Assembly: GCA_023429565.1 (NCBI GenBank)
Contig: JAEZDJ010000089.1
Coordinates: 1 to 39,004, forward strand
Length of the DNA: 39,004 nucleotides
Origin: Actinomycetes bacterium
GTDB taxonomy: Bacteria > Actinomycetota > Coriobacteriia > Coriobacteriales > Eggerthellaceae
Direction of reading: 5' to 3'
Part shown: in pieces, positions 8,734 through 16,591 of the stretch
How positions within the stretch are numbered: position 1 is the first letter of the stretch
How the letters are laid out: the number at the start of each line of letters is the position of its first letter
Translations under genes and position numbers: made by a program
Notes under the pieces: model-generated
Databases searched by the model: none
The model's input: only the letters and a program-made list of their open reading frames with translations
Told to the model about the DNA's origin: nothing

Positions 8734-8782
8734 AAGGGCTTTCAGCGACCCAAACGTCGGCGTGAACCGAAAAGCGCGGTTT

Positions 8783-9868
8783 CTAGACCCTTTGGGAGAC
8801 CTCTATCGAACCATACAGGTCCTCGACGACAAAAGAGCTGCCATCGTCGAGGACAGCCGTACCGCAGAACGAGCCAAACACCTGATGCTCGTCGGAAGAA
8901 GCAAAACGGTAATCGAGGCGGTCAGCCCGATCGAGAATCGGGGTGAACGTGAGGTCGATCCTGCCGTTGTCCTCGACCATGCGCCAAGGACGCGTAAAAT
9001 CATAACGATCGGCGACCTTGCCTCCCTGCCCTCCCCGCCTTTCGGGGATGCCGAGGTTCACCTTCCCGATCTTATGAGCGATTCCATCGACGAACAGCAC
9101 ATTTCCGCATGACATCGATTCGTCGCCCAGCCTATAGCCCACATTGAAGCCGAAGCGGTGGGTCCCGGACGCACTCCCTCCCCGACCATCCTGCCAACCT
9201 TGGGCGACGCCGCAGAGCCAGGTGTCACCGCGCGCCCATACACCTCGGTGCCAGTCGAGCAGGCCAAACGAGTCGGCAGGGTTGAAACCATGAATCAACA
9301 ACCCCTTTTTGAAGCTTCCGCGTGCTCGCATGGCGATTGTCTTTTGGCTGTAGCAGAAGGCCTTTGCATCCTCTTTCCATGGCAGCGCGACGACGATCGA
9401 GTCCTGAGGCTCGTCATCCAAGACGGCCTCGAACACCAAGGGCTCGTCTCCGTCGAAACGCGCGAAACGGGCGCGGAGGCTCCGCACCCCGTCCTCGACC
9501 TTGAAACGTATCGACACGCGCCCGTTCTCGAAAGCAGAGGTGCCAGAAGAGGACGATTCTGGCAAACGAAAGCGACCGAGAGGAAAGGGCGTCACAACGC
9601 TTGCCGTGTGATAGGCAACACGGACAAAATCGAGGAGCGACACCGAGGCAAGTCCCACATATCCCAGATCTCCCAAGGTGACGAGCACGGCGTAATCGGC
9701 ATCGTTCACCACGTAGCGATCCCATTCGCGAATACGTCGTCTCGACGTCCTGACAACAGCTCGGCGATACGTCAGCACCTGCGACGTGGCCCAGCCTCGC
9801 TGGGTGAGCAACCCATCAAACCGATGGAGCGGACCGGCGCGCACGATTTTGGCATCACACGCGCTCAC
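8783..9868 (-). CDS. DUF2804 family protein
   Basis: A 361-residue protein without signal peptide or obvious membrane span. The C-terminal half carries motifs typical of DUF2804: DSFGLLDWHRGVW, GFNVGYRLGD, DRYDFTRPWRM and a late GSF-G sequence. The family has no known activity and is predicted mostly beta. The gene overlaps the start of the mechanosensitive-channel gene's end by 4 nt (ATGA type), so it is the last gene of the nrdD-nrdG-channel run. It converges with pilT; the 49-nt gap holds only a weak hairpin (GAACCG/CGGTTT). Confidence 0.85.
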   Translation of the reverse strand: MSACDAKIVRAGPLHRFDGLLTQRGWATSQVLTYRRAVVRTSRRRIREWDRYVVNDADYAVLVTLGDLGYVGLASVSLLDFVRVAYHTASVVTPFPLGRFRLPESSSSGTSAFENGRVSIRFKVEDGVRSLRARFARFDGDEPLVFEAVLDDEPQDSIVVALPWKEDAKAFCYSQKTIAMRARGSFKKGLLIHGFNPADSFGLLDWHRGVWARGDTWLCGVAQGWQDGRGGSASGTHRFGFNVGYRLGDESMSCGNVLFVDGIAHKIGKVNLGIPERRGGQGGKVADRYDFTRPWRMVEDNGRIDLTFTPILDRADRLDYRFASSDEHQVFGSFCGTAVLDDGSSFVVEDLYGSIEVSQRV

Positions 9869-10740
9869 GCCTTCTCCCCCCGGCCCAATTCCCCTGTCGC
9901 GACGACGCGGCCTTCCTCCCCCTCCGATCGTTTGGCGTAATCCTCAGACTCGTCCACGGCCGGAATCGACCGCTGCCGTGTGAGGGGCGCGATGGCGCGC
10001 AGCACAACGTCTCCAGCTTTCGCCGCATCGCGAGAATCCGCCATGCGGAAAACGAGCGCACCTTTGAACCCTGATTCCACTATCTCAGAGAAGGAGAGCT
10101 GAGGCTCCTTCGTCAATTTGCCGATTGCCCCCGCAGCCTGAGAGGCCGCGCGCTCAATGGCCTGTGCCACCTCGTCAAGACAAGCCCCGTCGGTGGTCAC
10201 GATGACGGGAAGCGACACCTGGTTCGTCGGTGGGAGATGGATAAGAGCCGTCTTGTTGATGATCGAGTTAGGGACGATCACCACTTCGCCCTTGGAATTG
10301 CGTATGGTGGTATGACGCCACATGATGTCCTTCACCACGCCCGTTGAAGAACCGACCTCAATGTTGTCTCCCGGCTTCACGATGCGCAGCAGGCTGACTT
10401 GCAATCCCCCGATAAGGTTGGAAATGGTGTCCTGAAAGCCCAAGGATATGGCGATGCCGCCAATGCCGAGCGCGGTGACGGCGGCGCTCACATCAACGTT
10501 GAAACAGGTTGACAGCATGATGCAGAGGCCCAGAACCCATATGGTGCCCCGAGCGATATTGACGAAGATAGAGCTTGAAGGAAGGTTTTTCCCTTCGTTG
10601 AAATGCAGAAGATGACGCAGAAAACGCGTCACGAGCTTTGACACGATGGCCGTTGCAACGAGAATGATCACAACCGAGATGGTCGTGCTGAGCCAATCGG
10701 CATGCACGAACCCGTCAATTTGATTTTGCAGATCTTCCAT
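9865..10740 (-). CDS. Small-conductance mechanosensitive channel (MscS family)
   Basis: A 291-residue protein. Membrane helices run from about residue 17 to 100; the pore helix region is VSAAVTALGIGGIAISLGFQ, with the Gly/Ala pattern that lines MscS pores, followed by DTISNLIGGL and the beta domain (GDNIEVG, VVIVPNS). MscS channels open under membrane tension and release solutes during osmotic downshock. The start is 10 nt after the nrdG stop; AGGA 7 nt upstream overlaps that stop codon. The C-terminal tail after about residue 260 is charged and acidic and is not conserved in the family. Confidence 0.92.
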   Translation of the reverse strand: MEDLQNQIDGFVHADWLSTTISVVIILVATAIVSKLVTRFLRHLLHFNEGKNLPSSSIFVNIARGTIWVLGLCIMLSTCFNVDVSAAVTALGIGGIAISLGFQDTISNLIGGLQVSLLRIVKPGDNIEVGSSTGVVKDIMWRHTTIRNSKGEVVIVPNSIINKTALIHLPPTNQVSLPVIVTTDGACLDEVAQAIERAASQAAGAIGKLTKEPQLSFSEIVESGFKGALVFRMADSRDAAKAGDVVLRAIAPLTRQRSIPAVDESEDYAKRSEGEEGRVVATGELGRGEKA

Positions 10741-10749
10741 AACGCCATC

Positions 10750-11298
10750 CTACCAGGACGCAGGCTTGTCGGGGAATCTCTCATGAGTCTCCCACAAAAC
10801 AACGCGTCCCCGAGCTCGAGTGGCGGGAACGTCAATCAACCGTTGGTTGGAAGACCCCCGCCATTGCAGGTCATAGGAGTGAAGCGCCTGAACGAACGGA
10901 CCGTCCACCAACACGTCGGTCGCCTCCAAAAGCTCACGTGCTGCAGGATCGGGGACGCCGGCGACCAACTGTTCGTAGCGATAGCCTGAATAGGTCCATA
11001 CATCCAAGCCAAGACCATGTACGCGACGCGCGACTTCCGCGCAGGCGGCGGCCTGTTCGAAGGGCTCGCCGCCTGAAATGGTCACGCCCTGAGCCAGCTT
11101 GTTCGCCGCTATCTCGCCGACGAGGCTGTCTATATCGCGAACCGTCCCCCCATCCGCCAGCTGGCTTTCGGGATTATGGCATCCAGGGCATGCATGCGTG
11201 CATCCTTGCACGAACACAGCGAAGCGCAGCCCCGGGCCATCGACGATGGAATCCGGGGCCGTGCCGTAAAGTCTGACAGTGCTTGGAACAGTGGTCAT
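10750..11298 (-). CDS. nrdG: Anaerobic ribonucleotide reductase activating enzyme
   Basis: A 182-residue radical-SAM protein. It has the N-terminal SIVDGPGLR segment, the iron-sulfur motif C-X3-C-X2-C (C33, C37, C40 in CTHACPGC), and SGGEP for S-adenosylmethionine binding. NrdG uses a [4Fe-4S] cluster and S-adenosylmethionine to form the glycyl radical on NrdD. The length is normal. It lies 66 nt downstream of nrdD on the same strand. The ATG at 11298 has GGAG 6 nt upstream, directly beside a strong hairpin. Confidence 0.96.
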   Translation of the reverse strand: MTTVPSTVRLYGTAPDSIVDGPGLRFAVFVQGCTHACPGCHNPESQLADGGTVRDIDSLVGEIAANKLAQGVTISGGEPFEQAAACAEVARRVHGLGLDVWTYSGYRYEQLVAGVPDPAARELLEATDVLVDGPFVQALHSYDLQWRGSSNQRLIDVPATRARGRVVLWETHERFPDKPASW

Positions 11299-11310
11299 GG
11301 GTCACTCCGC

Positions 11311-11333
11311 ATGCGCCCCCTCGGGGGGCGCAT
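11311..11333 (-). repeat. Intercistronic hairpin between nrdD and nrdG
   Basis: A 10-bp GC-rich stem (ATGCGCCCCC/GGGGGCGCAT) with a 3-nt loop. On the minus-strand transcript it ends one base before the CGGAGT ribosome site of nrdG. No run of U follows, so it is unlikely to be a simple terminator. It may lower nrdG expression relative to nrdD or protect the nrdD mRNA end. Confidence 0.55.
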
Positions 11334-11364
11334 CATGGAATCGCTAGTTGACAAAAACGGGAAG

Positions 11365-13686
11365 TTACAGCTGATGTTTCACGCGATCTCGCTCCTCGGC
11401 GCGCTTGGCGTCATTGAAGCGGTCCAACGTTCCCACCAGATAGCCGGTGATGCGGCGGATGCGTTCGAAGGAGCCGCCATGCTCGTCTTCGGTGCGTCCG
11501 CATTTGGGACACACGTCGCCAATGATGCCGTTGTAGCCACAGACAGGATCGCGATCAACCGGATGGTTCACCGAACCATACCCGATGCCGCTTTCCTTCA
11601 TATGGCGGACAACCGCTTCGAAAGCCTCGAGGTTTTCCGTGGGGTCGCCGTCAAGCTCCACATAGGAAATGTGGCCGGCGTTCGTGAGGGCGTGATAGGG
11701 GGCCTCGATCTCAATCTTATCGAATGCGCTGATGTCGTAATAGACCGGGACGTGAAAACCATTCGTGTAGTAGTCGCGGTCAGTCACGCCAGGAATGGAG
11801 CCATAGCGCGCACGGTCCATGCGGACAAAGCGGCCCGAGAGGCCCTCAGCAGGAGTGGCGATGAGGCCATAGTTGAGATGACGCTCCTGAGACACCCGAT
11901 CAAGGTAGCCACGCATGTGGCCAATGATTTCCAAACCGAGGTTCTGCGATGCCTGAGACTGGCCATGGTGCTGTCCCGTCAACGCCACGAGCGCTTCCGC
12001 CAGCCCGATGAAGCCCACCGACAACGTGCCATGCTTGAGCACTTCGCGTTGCTCGTCGGTCGGCCTCAGCTTCTCAGAGTCAATCCACACGCCCTGGCCC
12101 ATGAGGAAGGGCGCGTTGTACACCTTTTTCCGAGCCTGGATCTCAAATCTCTCGTCAAGCTGTCCGACGACAAGGGCGAGCTTGGCATCAAGCAGATCGA
12201 AGAAGAGGTCAAGATCCCCCTTTGCACGAATGGCGAGGCGAGGCAGATTCACGGAGGTGAAGCTCAGGTTGCCACGGCCGGGCGTGATCTCCCGATCAGG
12301 ATCGTATACATTGGCCATAACGCGCGTGCGGCAGCCCATATAGGCTATCTCCGTCTCGGGAGTGCCCTTGTAGTAGCCAATGTTGAAAGGAGCGTCAAGG
12401 AAGCTGAAATTCGGGAAGAGCCGCTTGGCAGAGCAATGCATGGCCAGCTTGAACAGGTCGTAGTTGGGATCCTGGGGGTTATAGTTCACACCCTCCTTAA
12501 CACGGAATATCTGCACGGGAAAGATAGGCGTCTCTCCAGATCCCAGCCCCTCCTCGGTGGCCAGAAGCATGTTCTTCACCACCATGCGGCCCTCGGGCGA
12601 GGTGTCCATGCCGTAGTTGACCGAGCTGAACGGCGTTTGGGCTCCAGCGCGACTGTGCATGGTGTTCAGGTTGTGCACGAGAGCTTCCATGGATTGGAAG
12701 GTCGTGCGATCGGTGTCGGCATAGGCATTCTTCTCCGCGTAGGCAAGCACGCGGTCGGTCACCGCTTCGTCCAGGCCACCTTCGAGCAGCGCGGCGCGGA
12801 CCTCCGCTTTGAAGCCCTCGTTCGCATCAAGGCTCGCCCAAAGGCCCGTCTTCGCCTCTACACGCTCCAAGGAATCCTGCGCGAACGCACGAGCCTCATC
12901 GACGTCTGAAAGCAAATCGACGGCCTCGGCCAGATGCTTCTTGTACAGGCGGCGGTAGGTTTTGCGCACGCCTTCGGCCAAGCCGTAATCGAAATCACAG
13001 ATGGCCTGACCGCCATGTTGATCATTCTGGTTCGACTGGATTGCTATGCAGGCAAGGGCCGCATAGCTGGTGATGTCGTTGGGCTCGCGCAGCACGCCAT
13101 GGCCGGTGGAAAAGCCGCCCTTGAACAATTTGCGGAGTTCGATCTGACAGCAGGTCGTGGTGAGCGTATAGAAATCCATGTCGTGGATATGGATATCCCC
13201 TTCGCGGTGGGCACGCGCAAACCGGGGGTCGATGACGCACATCTCATAAAACTGCTTTGCCGACTCAGAGCCATATTTGAGCATGGTGCCCATTGCGGTG
13301 TCGGCATCGATGTTCGCATTCTCGCGCTTCATGTCCGAATCGGACGCCGTGGAAAACGTGATGTCCTTGAGGGTCTGAATCAGGCGGCTGTTCACGTCGC
13401 GCACACGGTTCCGTTCGGCACGATAGAGAATGTAGGATTTCGCCGTCTGCACAAAACCGGATTCGATAAGGGTCTCCTCAACCAAATCCTGCACACCCTC
13501 GACGGTGGGTATGCCCTCGATGGCCCCTGCTTCAAGCTTTCCCACAACCTTCTCCGCGATGTCCTCGGCAGCGACGCGATCCTGCATGGCTCCGCATGCT
13601 TGGAAAGCCCTTTCGACCGCCTCGGCGATCTTGCCTTCATTGAATTCAGCCGTGCGGCCGTCGCGCTTGATGATGGTCGTGACCAT
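11365..13686 (-). CDS. nrdD: Anaerobic (class III) ribonucleoside-triphosphate reductase
   Basis: A 773-residue enzyme that makes deoxynucleotides from NTPs using a glycyl radical. The first 90 or so residues form an ATP-cone (VTTIIKRDGRTAEFNEGKI, then a VQDLVEETLI segment), which gives dATP/ATP control. The catalytic barrel includes HIHDMDFYTLTTTCCQIEL, MHSRAGAQTPFSS and MGCRTRVMAN. Near the end are the zinc-site cysteines (VCGYNG, CPKCG) and the glycyl-radical loop RITGYLVG, with the radical Gly at about 748. I chose the ATG at 13686, 9 nt after GAGAGG; an upstream frame extension to 13788 would overlap the NrdR-like box, so it is unlikely. nrdG follows. Oxygen destroys the radical, so the enzyme indicates anaerobic growth. 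Confidence 0.97.
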   Translation of the reverse strand: MVTTIIKRDGRTAEFNEGKIAEAVERAFQACGAMQDRVAAEDIAEKVVGKLEAGAIEGIPTVEGVQDLVEETLIESGFVQTAKSYILYRAERNRVRDVNSRLIQTLKDITFSTASDSDMKRENANIDADTAMGTMLKYGSESAKQFYEMCVIDPRFARAHREGDIHIHDMDFYTLTTTCCQIELRKLFKGGFSTGHGVLREPNDITSYAALACIAIQSNQNDQHGGQAICDFDYGLAEGVRKTYRRLYKKHLAEAVDLLSDVDEARAFAQDSLERVEAKTGLWASLDANEGFKAEVRAALLEGGLDEAVTDRVLAYAEKNAYADTDRTTFQSMEALVHNLNTMHSRAGAQTPFSSVNYGMDTSPEGRMVVKNMLLATEEGLGSGETPIFPVQIFRVKEGVNYNPQDPNYDLFKLAMHCSAKRLFPNFSFLDAPFNIGYYKGTPETEIAYMGCRTRVMANVYDPDREITPGRGNLSFTSVNLPRLAIRAKGDLDLFFDLLDAKLALVVGQLDERFEIQARKKVYNAPFLMGQGVWIDSEKLRPTDEQREVLKHGTLSVGFIGLAEALVALTGQHHGQSQASQNLGLEIIGHMRGYLDRVSQERHLNYGLIATPAEGLSGRFVRMDRARYGSIPGVTDRDYYTNGFHVPVYYDISAFDKIEIEAPYHALTNAGHISYVELDGDPTENLEAFEAVVRHMKESGIGYGSVNHPVDRDPVCGYNGIIGDVCPKCGRTEDEHGGSFERIRRITGYLVGTLDRFNDAKRAEERDRVKHQL

Positions 13687-13782
13687 GAACGCCAACCTCT
13701 CCCTAGTTTCCAATACTTCCGTCGAACGATCTGCGGCTCCGTGAGTTTTGCGCAATTTTTCCACCGCTTTTGCGCTCGTTTT

Positions 13783-13830
13783 ACACAATATCTTGTGTAA
13801 AACGACAGTTACACTATGAATATATGGTAT
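13783..13830 (-). promoter_or_regulatory. NrdR-like box pair upstream of nrdD
   Basis: A 16-bp sequence ACACAATATCTTGTGT at 13783-13798 fits the NrdR consensus (acaCwAtATaTwGtgt) closely. A second, degenerate copy (TATGAATATATGGTAT) lies at 13815-13830, 32 bp away start to start, which is the usual three-turn spacing of NrdR box pairs. NrdR is an ATP-cone repressor of ribonucleotide reductase genes; its gene is not in the window. The nrdD promoter probably overlaps these boxes. Confidence 0.7.
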
Positions 13831-13862
13831 ACGGCCTCAAAGTCGAATGCAAGGCAAGAAAT

Positions 13863-13898
13863 AGGAGGTGTGCCCGTTTCATTCGAGGCACACCTCCT
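13863..13898 (-). terminator. Hairpin terminator after the ccm cluster
   Basis: A perfect 12-bp stem AGGAGGTGTGCC/GGCACACCTCCT with a 12-nt loop, about 63 nt beyond the stop of the last ccm gene. On the minus strand it is followed by ATTTCTT, a weak U-rich run. It separates the ccm operon from the nrdD promoter. Confidence 0.65.
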
Positions 13899-13961
13899 TG
13901 ATTCACCGATACTACACATGCCTGAAAGCAGCATGTCACCTTTTCTTATCGAGATATGTTC

Positions 13962-14144
13962 CTAACGGCTTTTTTCTGCCAAAGCCTCTTCAAGGACGGC
14001 CATCTGATCCTCGGTCTTCTTGAGGCCGCGCATGATGATGAACACATAAACGAACAAGACCAGCCAGATGAGTGCATAGGCGGCAATGATATAGGGTGCT
14101 GAAGGAATGATGGTGCTGTATATCTCTTCAAGGACGGCATTCAT
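13962..14144 (-). CDS. ccmD: CcmD-like small membrane protein
   Basis: A 60-residue protein with one hydrophobic helix (APYIIAAYALIWLVLFVYVFI), a short R-G-L-K-K basic edge and an acidic helical tail. Size, topology and position right after ccmC fit CcmD, the small partner that helps haem-loaded CcmE leave CcmABC. The ATG at 14144 has AGGAG 5 nt before it; an in-frame start at 14177 is less likely. CcmD sequences are poorly conserved, so the call rests on context. Confidence 0.75.
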   Translation of the reverse strand: MNAVLEEIYSTIIPSAPYIIAAYALIWLVLFVYVFIIMRGLKKTEDQMAVLEEALAEKSR

Positions 14145-14198
14145 AGGAGCTCCTTTTCTTGGGTGGAAGACAATCACGTGCGCCGCAAGGGCGCCGGC

Positions 14199-14969
14199 TC
14201 AGTCCTCGAGTCGTTCTTTGATAAGGTCGAGGCGTTGGGTGAGGCGCACCTGGCGGAAACGTAGACGATAGAGGGCAAAGCCAACCAGCAGCATGCCCAC
14301 CATGACCACGGCCACCGTCAAGCCCATATCGGCCGTCATCCCTCCCTCGCGCAGCACAACCGGATGAATGCTCGAAGGAATGAGACGAGTGATCATCAGG
14401 CAGATGGGCACGTCGACAAAGGCGACGATGCCCACAACTGCCGCATAGGTTGCCCGACGCTCAGGATCATCGACGGCGTTGCGAAGGATGAAGTACGCGA
14501 TCACGATCAACATGAGAATGAGGTAGGTGGTCAAGCGTGGCTCCCACGTCCACCACACGCCCCATTCAAACCGCGTCCACATCTCACCGGTGACCATGGT
14601 GCAAATGACGAAAACCAGGGATAGCTCCATGGCTATCTTCGCGCAGGTGTCAAACCGCTGATCCTTCGTCATGAGAAATCTCACGCAGTAATACGCCGCA
14701 AAGGCGAGCGCGAGGAACGACGTGATGGCGACCGGCATGTGGAAATAGAATATCTTCTGAGAAAGCAGCAGCTTCGTCCCCACCATTTGGTCCCCGATGA
14801 GAGCGACGCCGTCCACCGACGCGCCATTCACCGGCGAGGCATACAAAAATGCAAGCAGAAACCCAATCGTCGTGAGCAATGCTCCCACGGCCAAGGCAAC
14901 GGGTGCCAGCCTGTCGGGCCATTGCCCGGCTTCCGGCACAGCGCGCACCTTGTTCTTCTTTTCGGTCAT
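14199..14969 (-). CDS. ccmC: Haem handling protein CcmC
   Basis: A 256-residue polytopic protein of the haem-handling family. It has about six membrane helices and the tryptophan-rich haem-binding motif in the form WGVWWTWEPRLT, where Glu replaces the more common Asp of WWD, plus histidine-containing loops (FHMPVAITSF). CcmC binds haem at the outer face and loads it onto CcmE. The ATG at 14969 is preceded by AGGGG with 4 nt spacing; the frame runs open to 15020 without support. A 136-nt gap separates it from ccmB, the only sizeable gap in the cluster. Confidence 0.93.
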   Translation of the reverse strand: MTEKKNKVRAVPEAGQWPDRLAPVALAVGALLTTIGFLLAFLYASPVNGASVDGVALIGDQMVGTKLLLSQKIFYFHMPVAITSFLALAFAAYYCVRFLMTKDQRFDTCAKIAMELSLVFVICTMVTGEMWTRFEWGVWWTWEPRLTTYLILMLIVIAYFILRNAVDDPERRATYAAVVGIVAFVDVPICLMITRLIPSSIHPVVLREGGMTADMGLTVAVVMVGMLLVGFALYRLRFRQVRLTQRLDLIKERLED

Positions 14970-15105
14970 GCGACCCCTTTTCTCTCCAAGGATGCGTCGG
15001 AGGCCCTCCTCCGCATCCACTTATCCACATCAAAACGTGTCAGCCAGCTTGCCTGTATCCGAAAACCGCCAGCAGCCCGGTCCCACACAACGGCTCGCTG
15101 CACCC

Positions 15106-15870
15106 TCAAGCGCTGATCACGAAGTCATAAAGCACCCACGACACCAGAATCATCACGACATCGTATCCACTTGCCAAAAGCAGCGAGGGGAAGAAGACGT
15201 CCATATATCCCTCTGCGCCCACGATAGCTGCCGTGGTGGCGGAAACGCAAGCATAGAGGAGCGGGAAGATCAGCGGAATGAACAGCACTGCAAGCATGAC
15301 ATCGGTACCGCGCACATTGACCGTTATCGTCGACAGCAGCGTGCCGATGCCAGCCACCCCAATCGTGCCCACCAGCAGGGGCAAGAAGATGAGGCCGAAG
15401 CCCGACGAGGGTGTCGCTGAAGTCATGAAGAAAAAATAGAACAGAGGAACTGCTATGACCTCGACCGCCAGGAGAAACAGCAGATTCGAGGTCATCTTCG
15501 CAAGAAAGATGACCGATCGGTCAAGCGGGACGAGGAGGATGCCCTCAAGGCATCCCTGCTCCTTCTCATGGGCGAACGACCGTCCAAGGCCAAGCAACGA
15601 GGTGAACACGATAAGCGCCCAGAGCAGACCACCGCTCATCTGCAAAATGTCGATTTCTTGCGACGTCTGAGCGAGGGCGGCTCCATAGACGATAAGCACC
15701 AGGAAGGCATAGATGCCCATGGATGTCAGCATTTCCTTGGTGTGGAACTCCCGCTCGAGATCCTTCCCCAGAAGGGTCCGATATTGCCGAAACGTCGAGG
15801 GCCTTTGCAAGGCAACCGCCCGAGAAGGCTCAGGCACGTCAGATTCGACCAGGGGATCGAGTTCCTCCAT
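15106..15870 (-). CDS. ccmB: Haem exporter permease subunit CcmB
   Basis: A 254-residue membrane protein with about six helices. A cytoplasmic N-terminal extension of some 45 residues precedes the conserved region (LLGKDLEREFHTKEMLTSM, then FAHEKEQGCLEGILLVPLDR), which is characteristic of CcmB. With CcmA it forms the ABC transporter whose ATP hydrolysis releases holo-CcmE from CcmC. The start lies 1 nt after the ccmA stop, so the two are tightly coupled; a longer open frame to 16017 lies inside ccmA and is not used. Confidence 0.92.
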   Translation of the reverse strand: MEELDPLVESDVPEPSRAVALQRPSTFRQYRTLLGKDLEREFHTKEMLTSMGIYAFLVLIVYGAALAQTSQEIDILQMSGGLLWALIVFTSLLGLGRSFAHEKEQGCLEGILLVPLDRSVIFLAKMTSNLLFLLAVEVIAVPLFYFFFMTSATPSSGFGLIFLPLLVGTIGVAGIGTLLSTITVNVRGTDVMLAVLFIPLIFPLLYACVSATTAAIVGAEGYMDVFFPSLLLASGYDVVMILVSWVLYDFVISA

Positions 15871-15871
15871 C

Positions 15872-16585
15872 TCAGGCCACCCCCATGCCGACCGTCGTGC
15901 GATACAGATCCGTGAAGGATCCGTAGTCAATGCTGTCACGCTCATCGAAGGTGACAACGCGGCCCTTTGACAGGACGAGGGCATGGGTGCACATTGCAAA
16001 GCCCTTCTGCAGATCATGGCTCACCATGACAAACGTGCGTCCCGCCCGCGTGGAGGCGATGAGGTCGTCGAATATCTCCACGGCATGGGGATCGAGCCCC
16101 GAGTACGGCTCATCGAGAAACACGACGTCCGGATCATGAATGAGTGCACGGGCGATGGAAAGCCGCTGGGTCATTCCACGCGAAAATGTGCGAACCACGT
16201 CCAAGCGTCGATGCTTCAGCTCAACGGCATCAAGAAGCTCAAGCACCCGTGATCGAGGGTCCTCCACCCCATAGAGCCGCGCATAGATCATCAGGTTCTC
16301 TTCGGCGGTGAGGTCCGGATAGAGCATGGAATTGTGCGATATGAGGCCCAAATGCTCACGTGCGCGATCCGGCTCCTCCTTCACGTCAATGCCCATGAGC
16401 CACGCTTGGCCAGACGTCGCCCGGCCAAGCGTGGCAAGAAGACGCAGAAGCGTCGTCTTGCCCGCTCCATTGGGGCCGAAAATCGAGAGGAAGGCACCTT
16501 GGGGCACCGCGAACGTGACGTCATCGACCGCGCGGCGGCCGCCAAACACCTTCGTGAGCCCCTCGGCCCTGATCGCGGCATCCAT
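15872..16585 (-). CDS. ccmA: Haem exporter ATP-binding subunit CcmA
   Basis: A 237-residue ABC ATPase. Walker A is GPNGAGKTT (37-45), the signature motif is SRGMTQRLSIARAL, Walker B is VVFLDEPYSGLDP, and the switch His appears in VMVSHD. Together with CcmB it drives the release of haem-loaded CcmE. It starts 6 nt after the ccmF stop, an order (E-F-A-B-C-D) different from the proteobacterial ccmABCDEFGH. Confidence 0.94.
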   Translation of the reverse strand: MDAAIRAEGLTKVFGGRRAVDDVTFAVPQGAFLSIFGPNGAGKTTLLRLLATLGRATSGQAWLMGIDVKEEPDRAREHLGLISHNSMLYPDLTAEENLMIYARLYGVEDPRSRVLELLDAVELKHRRLDVVRTFSRGMTQRLSIARALIHDPDVVFLDEPYSGLDPHAVEIFDDLIASTRAGRTFVMVSHDLQKGFAMCTHALVLSKGRVVTFDERDSIDYGSFTDLYRTTVGMGVA

Positions 16586-16591
16586 GAGCAG

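Noticed and set aside
11176..12909. 577-codon plus-strand open frame opposite nrdD
   Set aside because: Antisense to a very well supported gene; the long frame is a by-product of GC-rich codon use and shows no domain.
13687..13788. 34-codon N-terminal extension of nrdD
   Set aside because: It would place coding sequence over the NrdR-like box and lacks a ribosome site; the ATG at 13686 has a good one.
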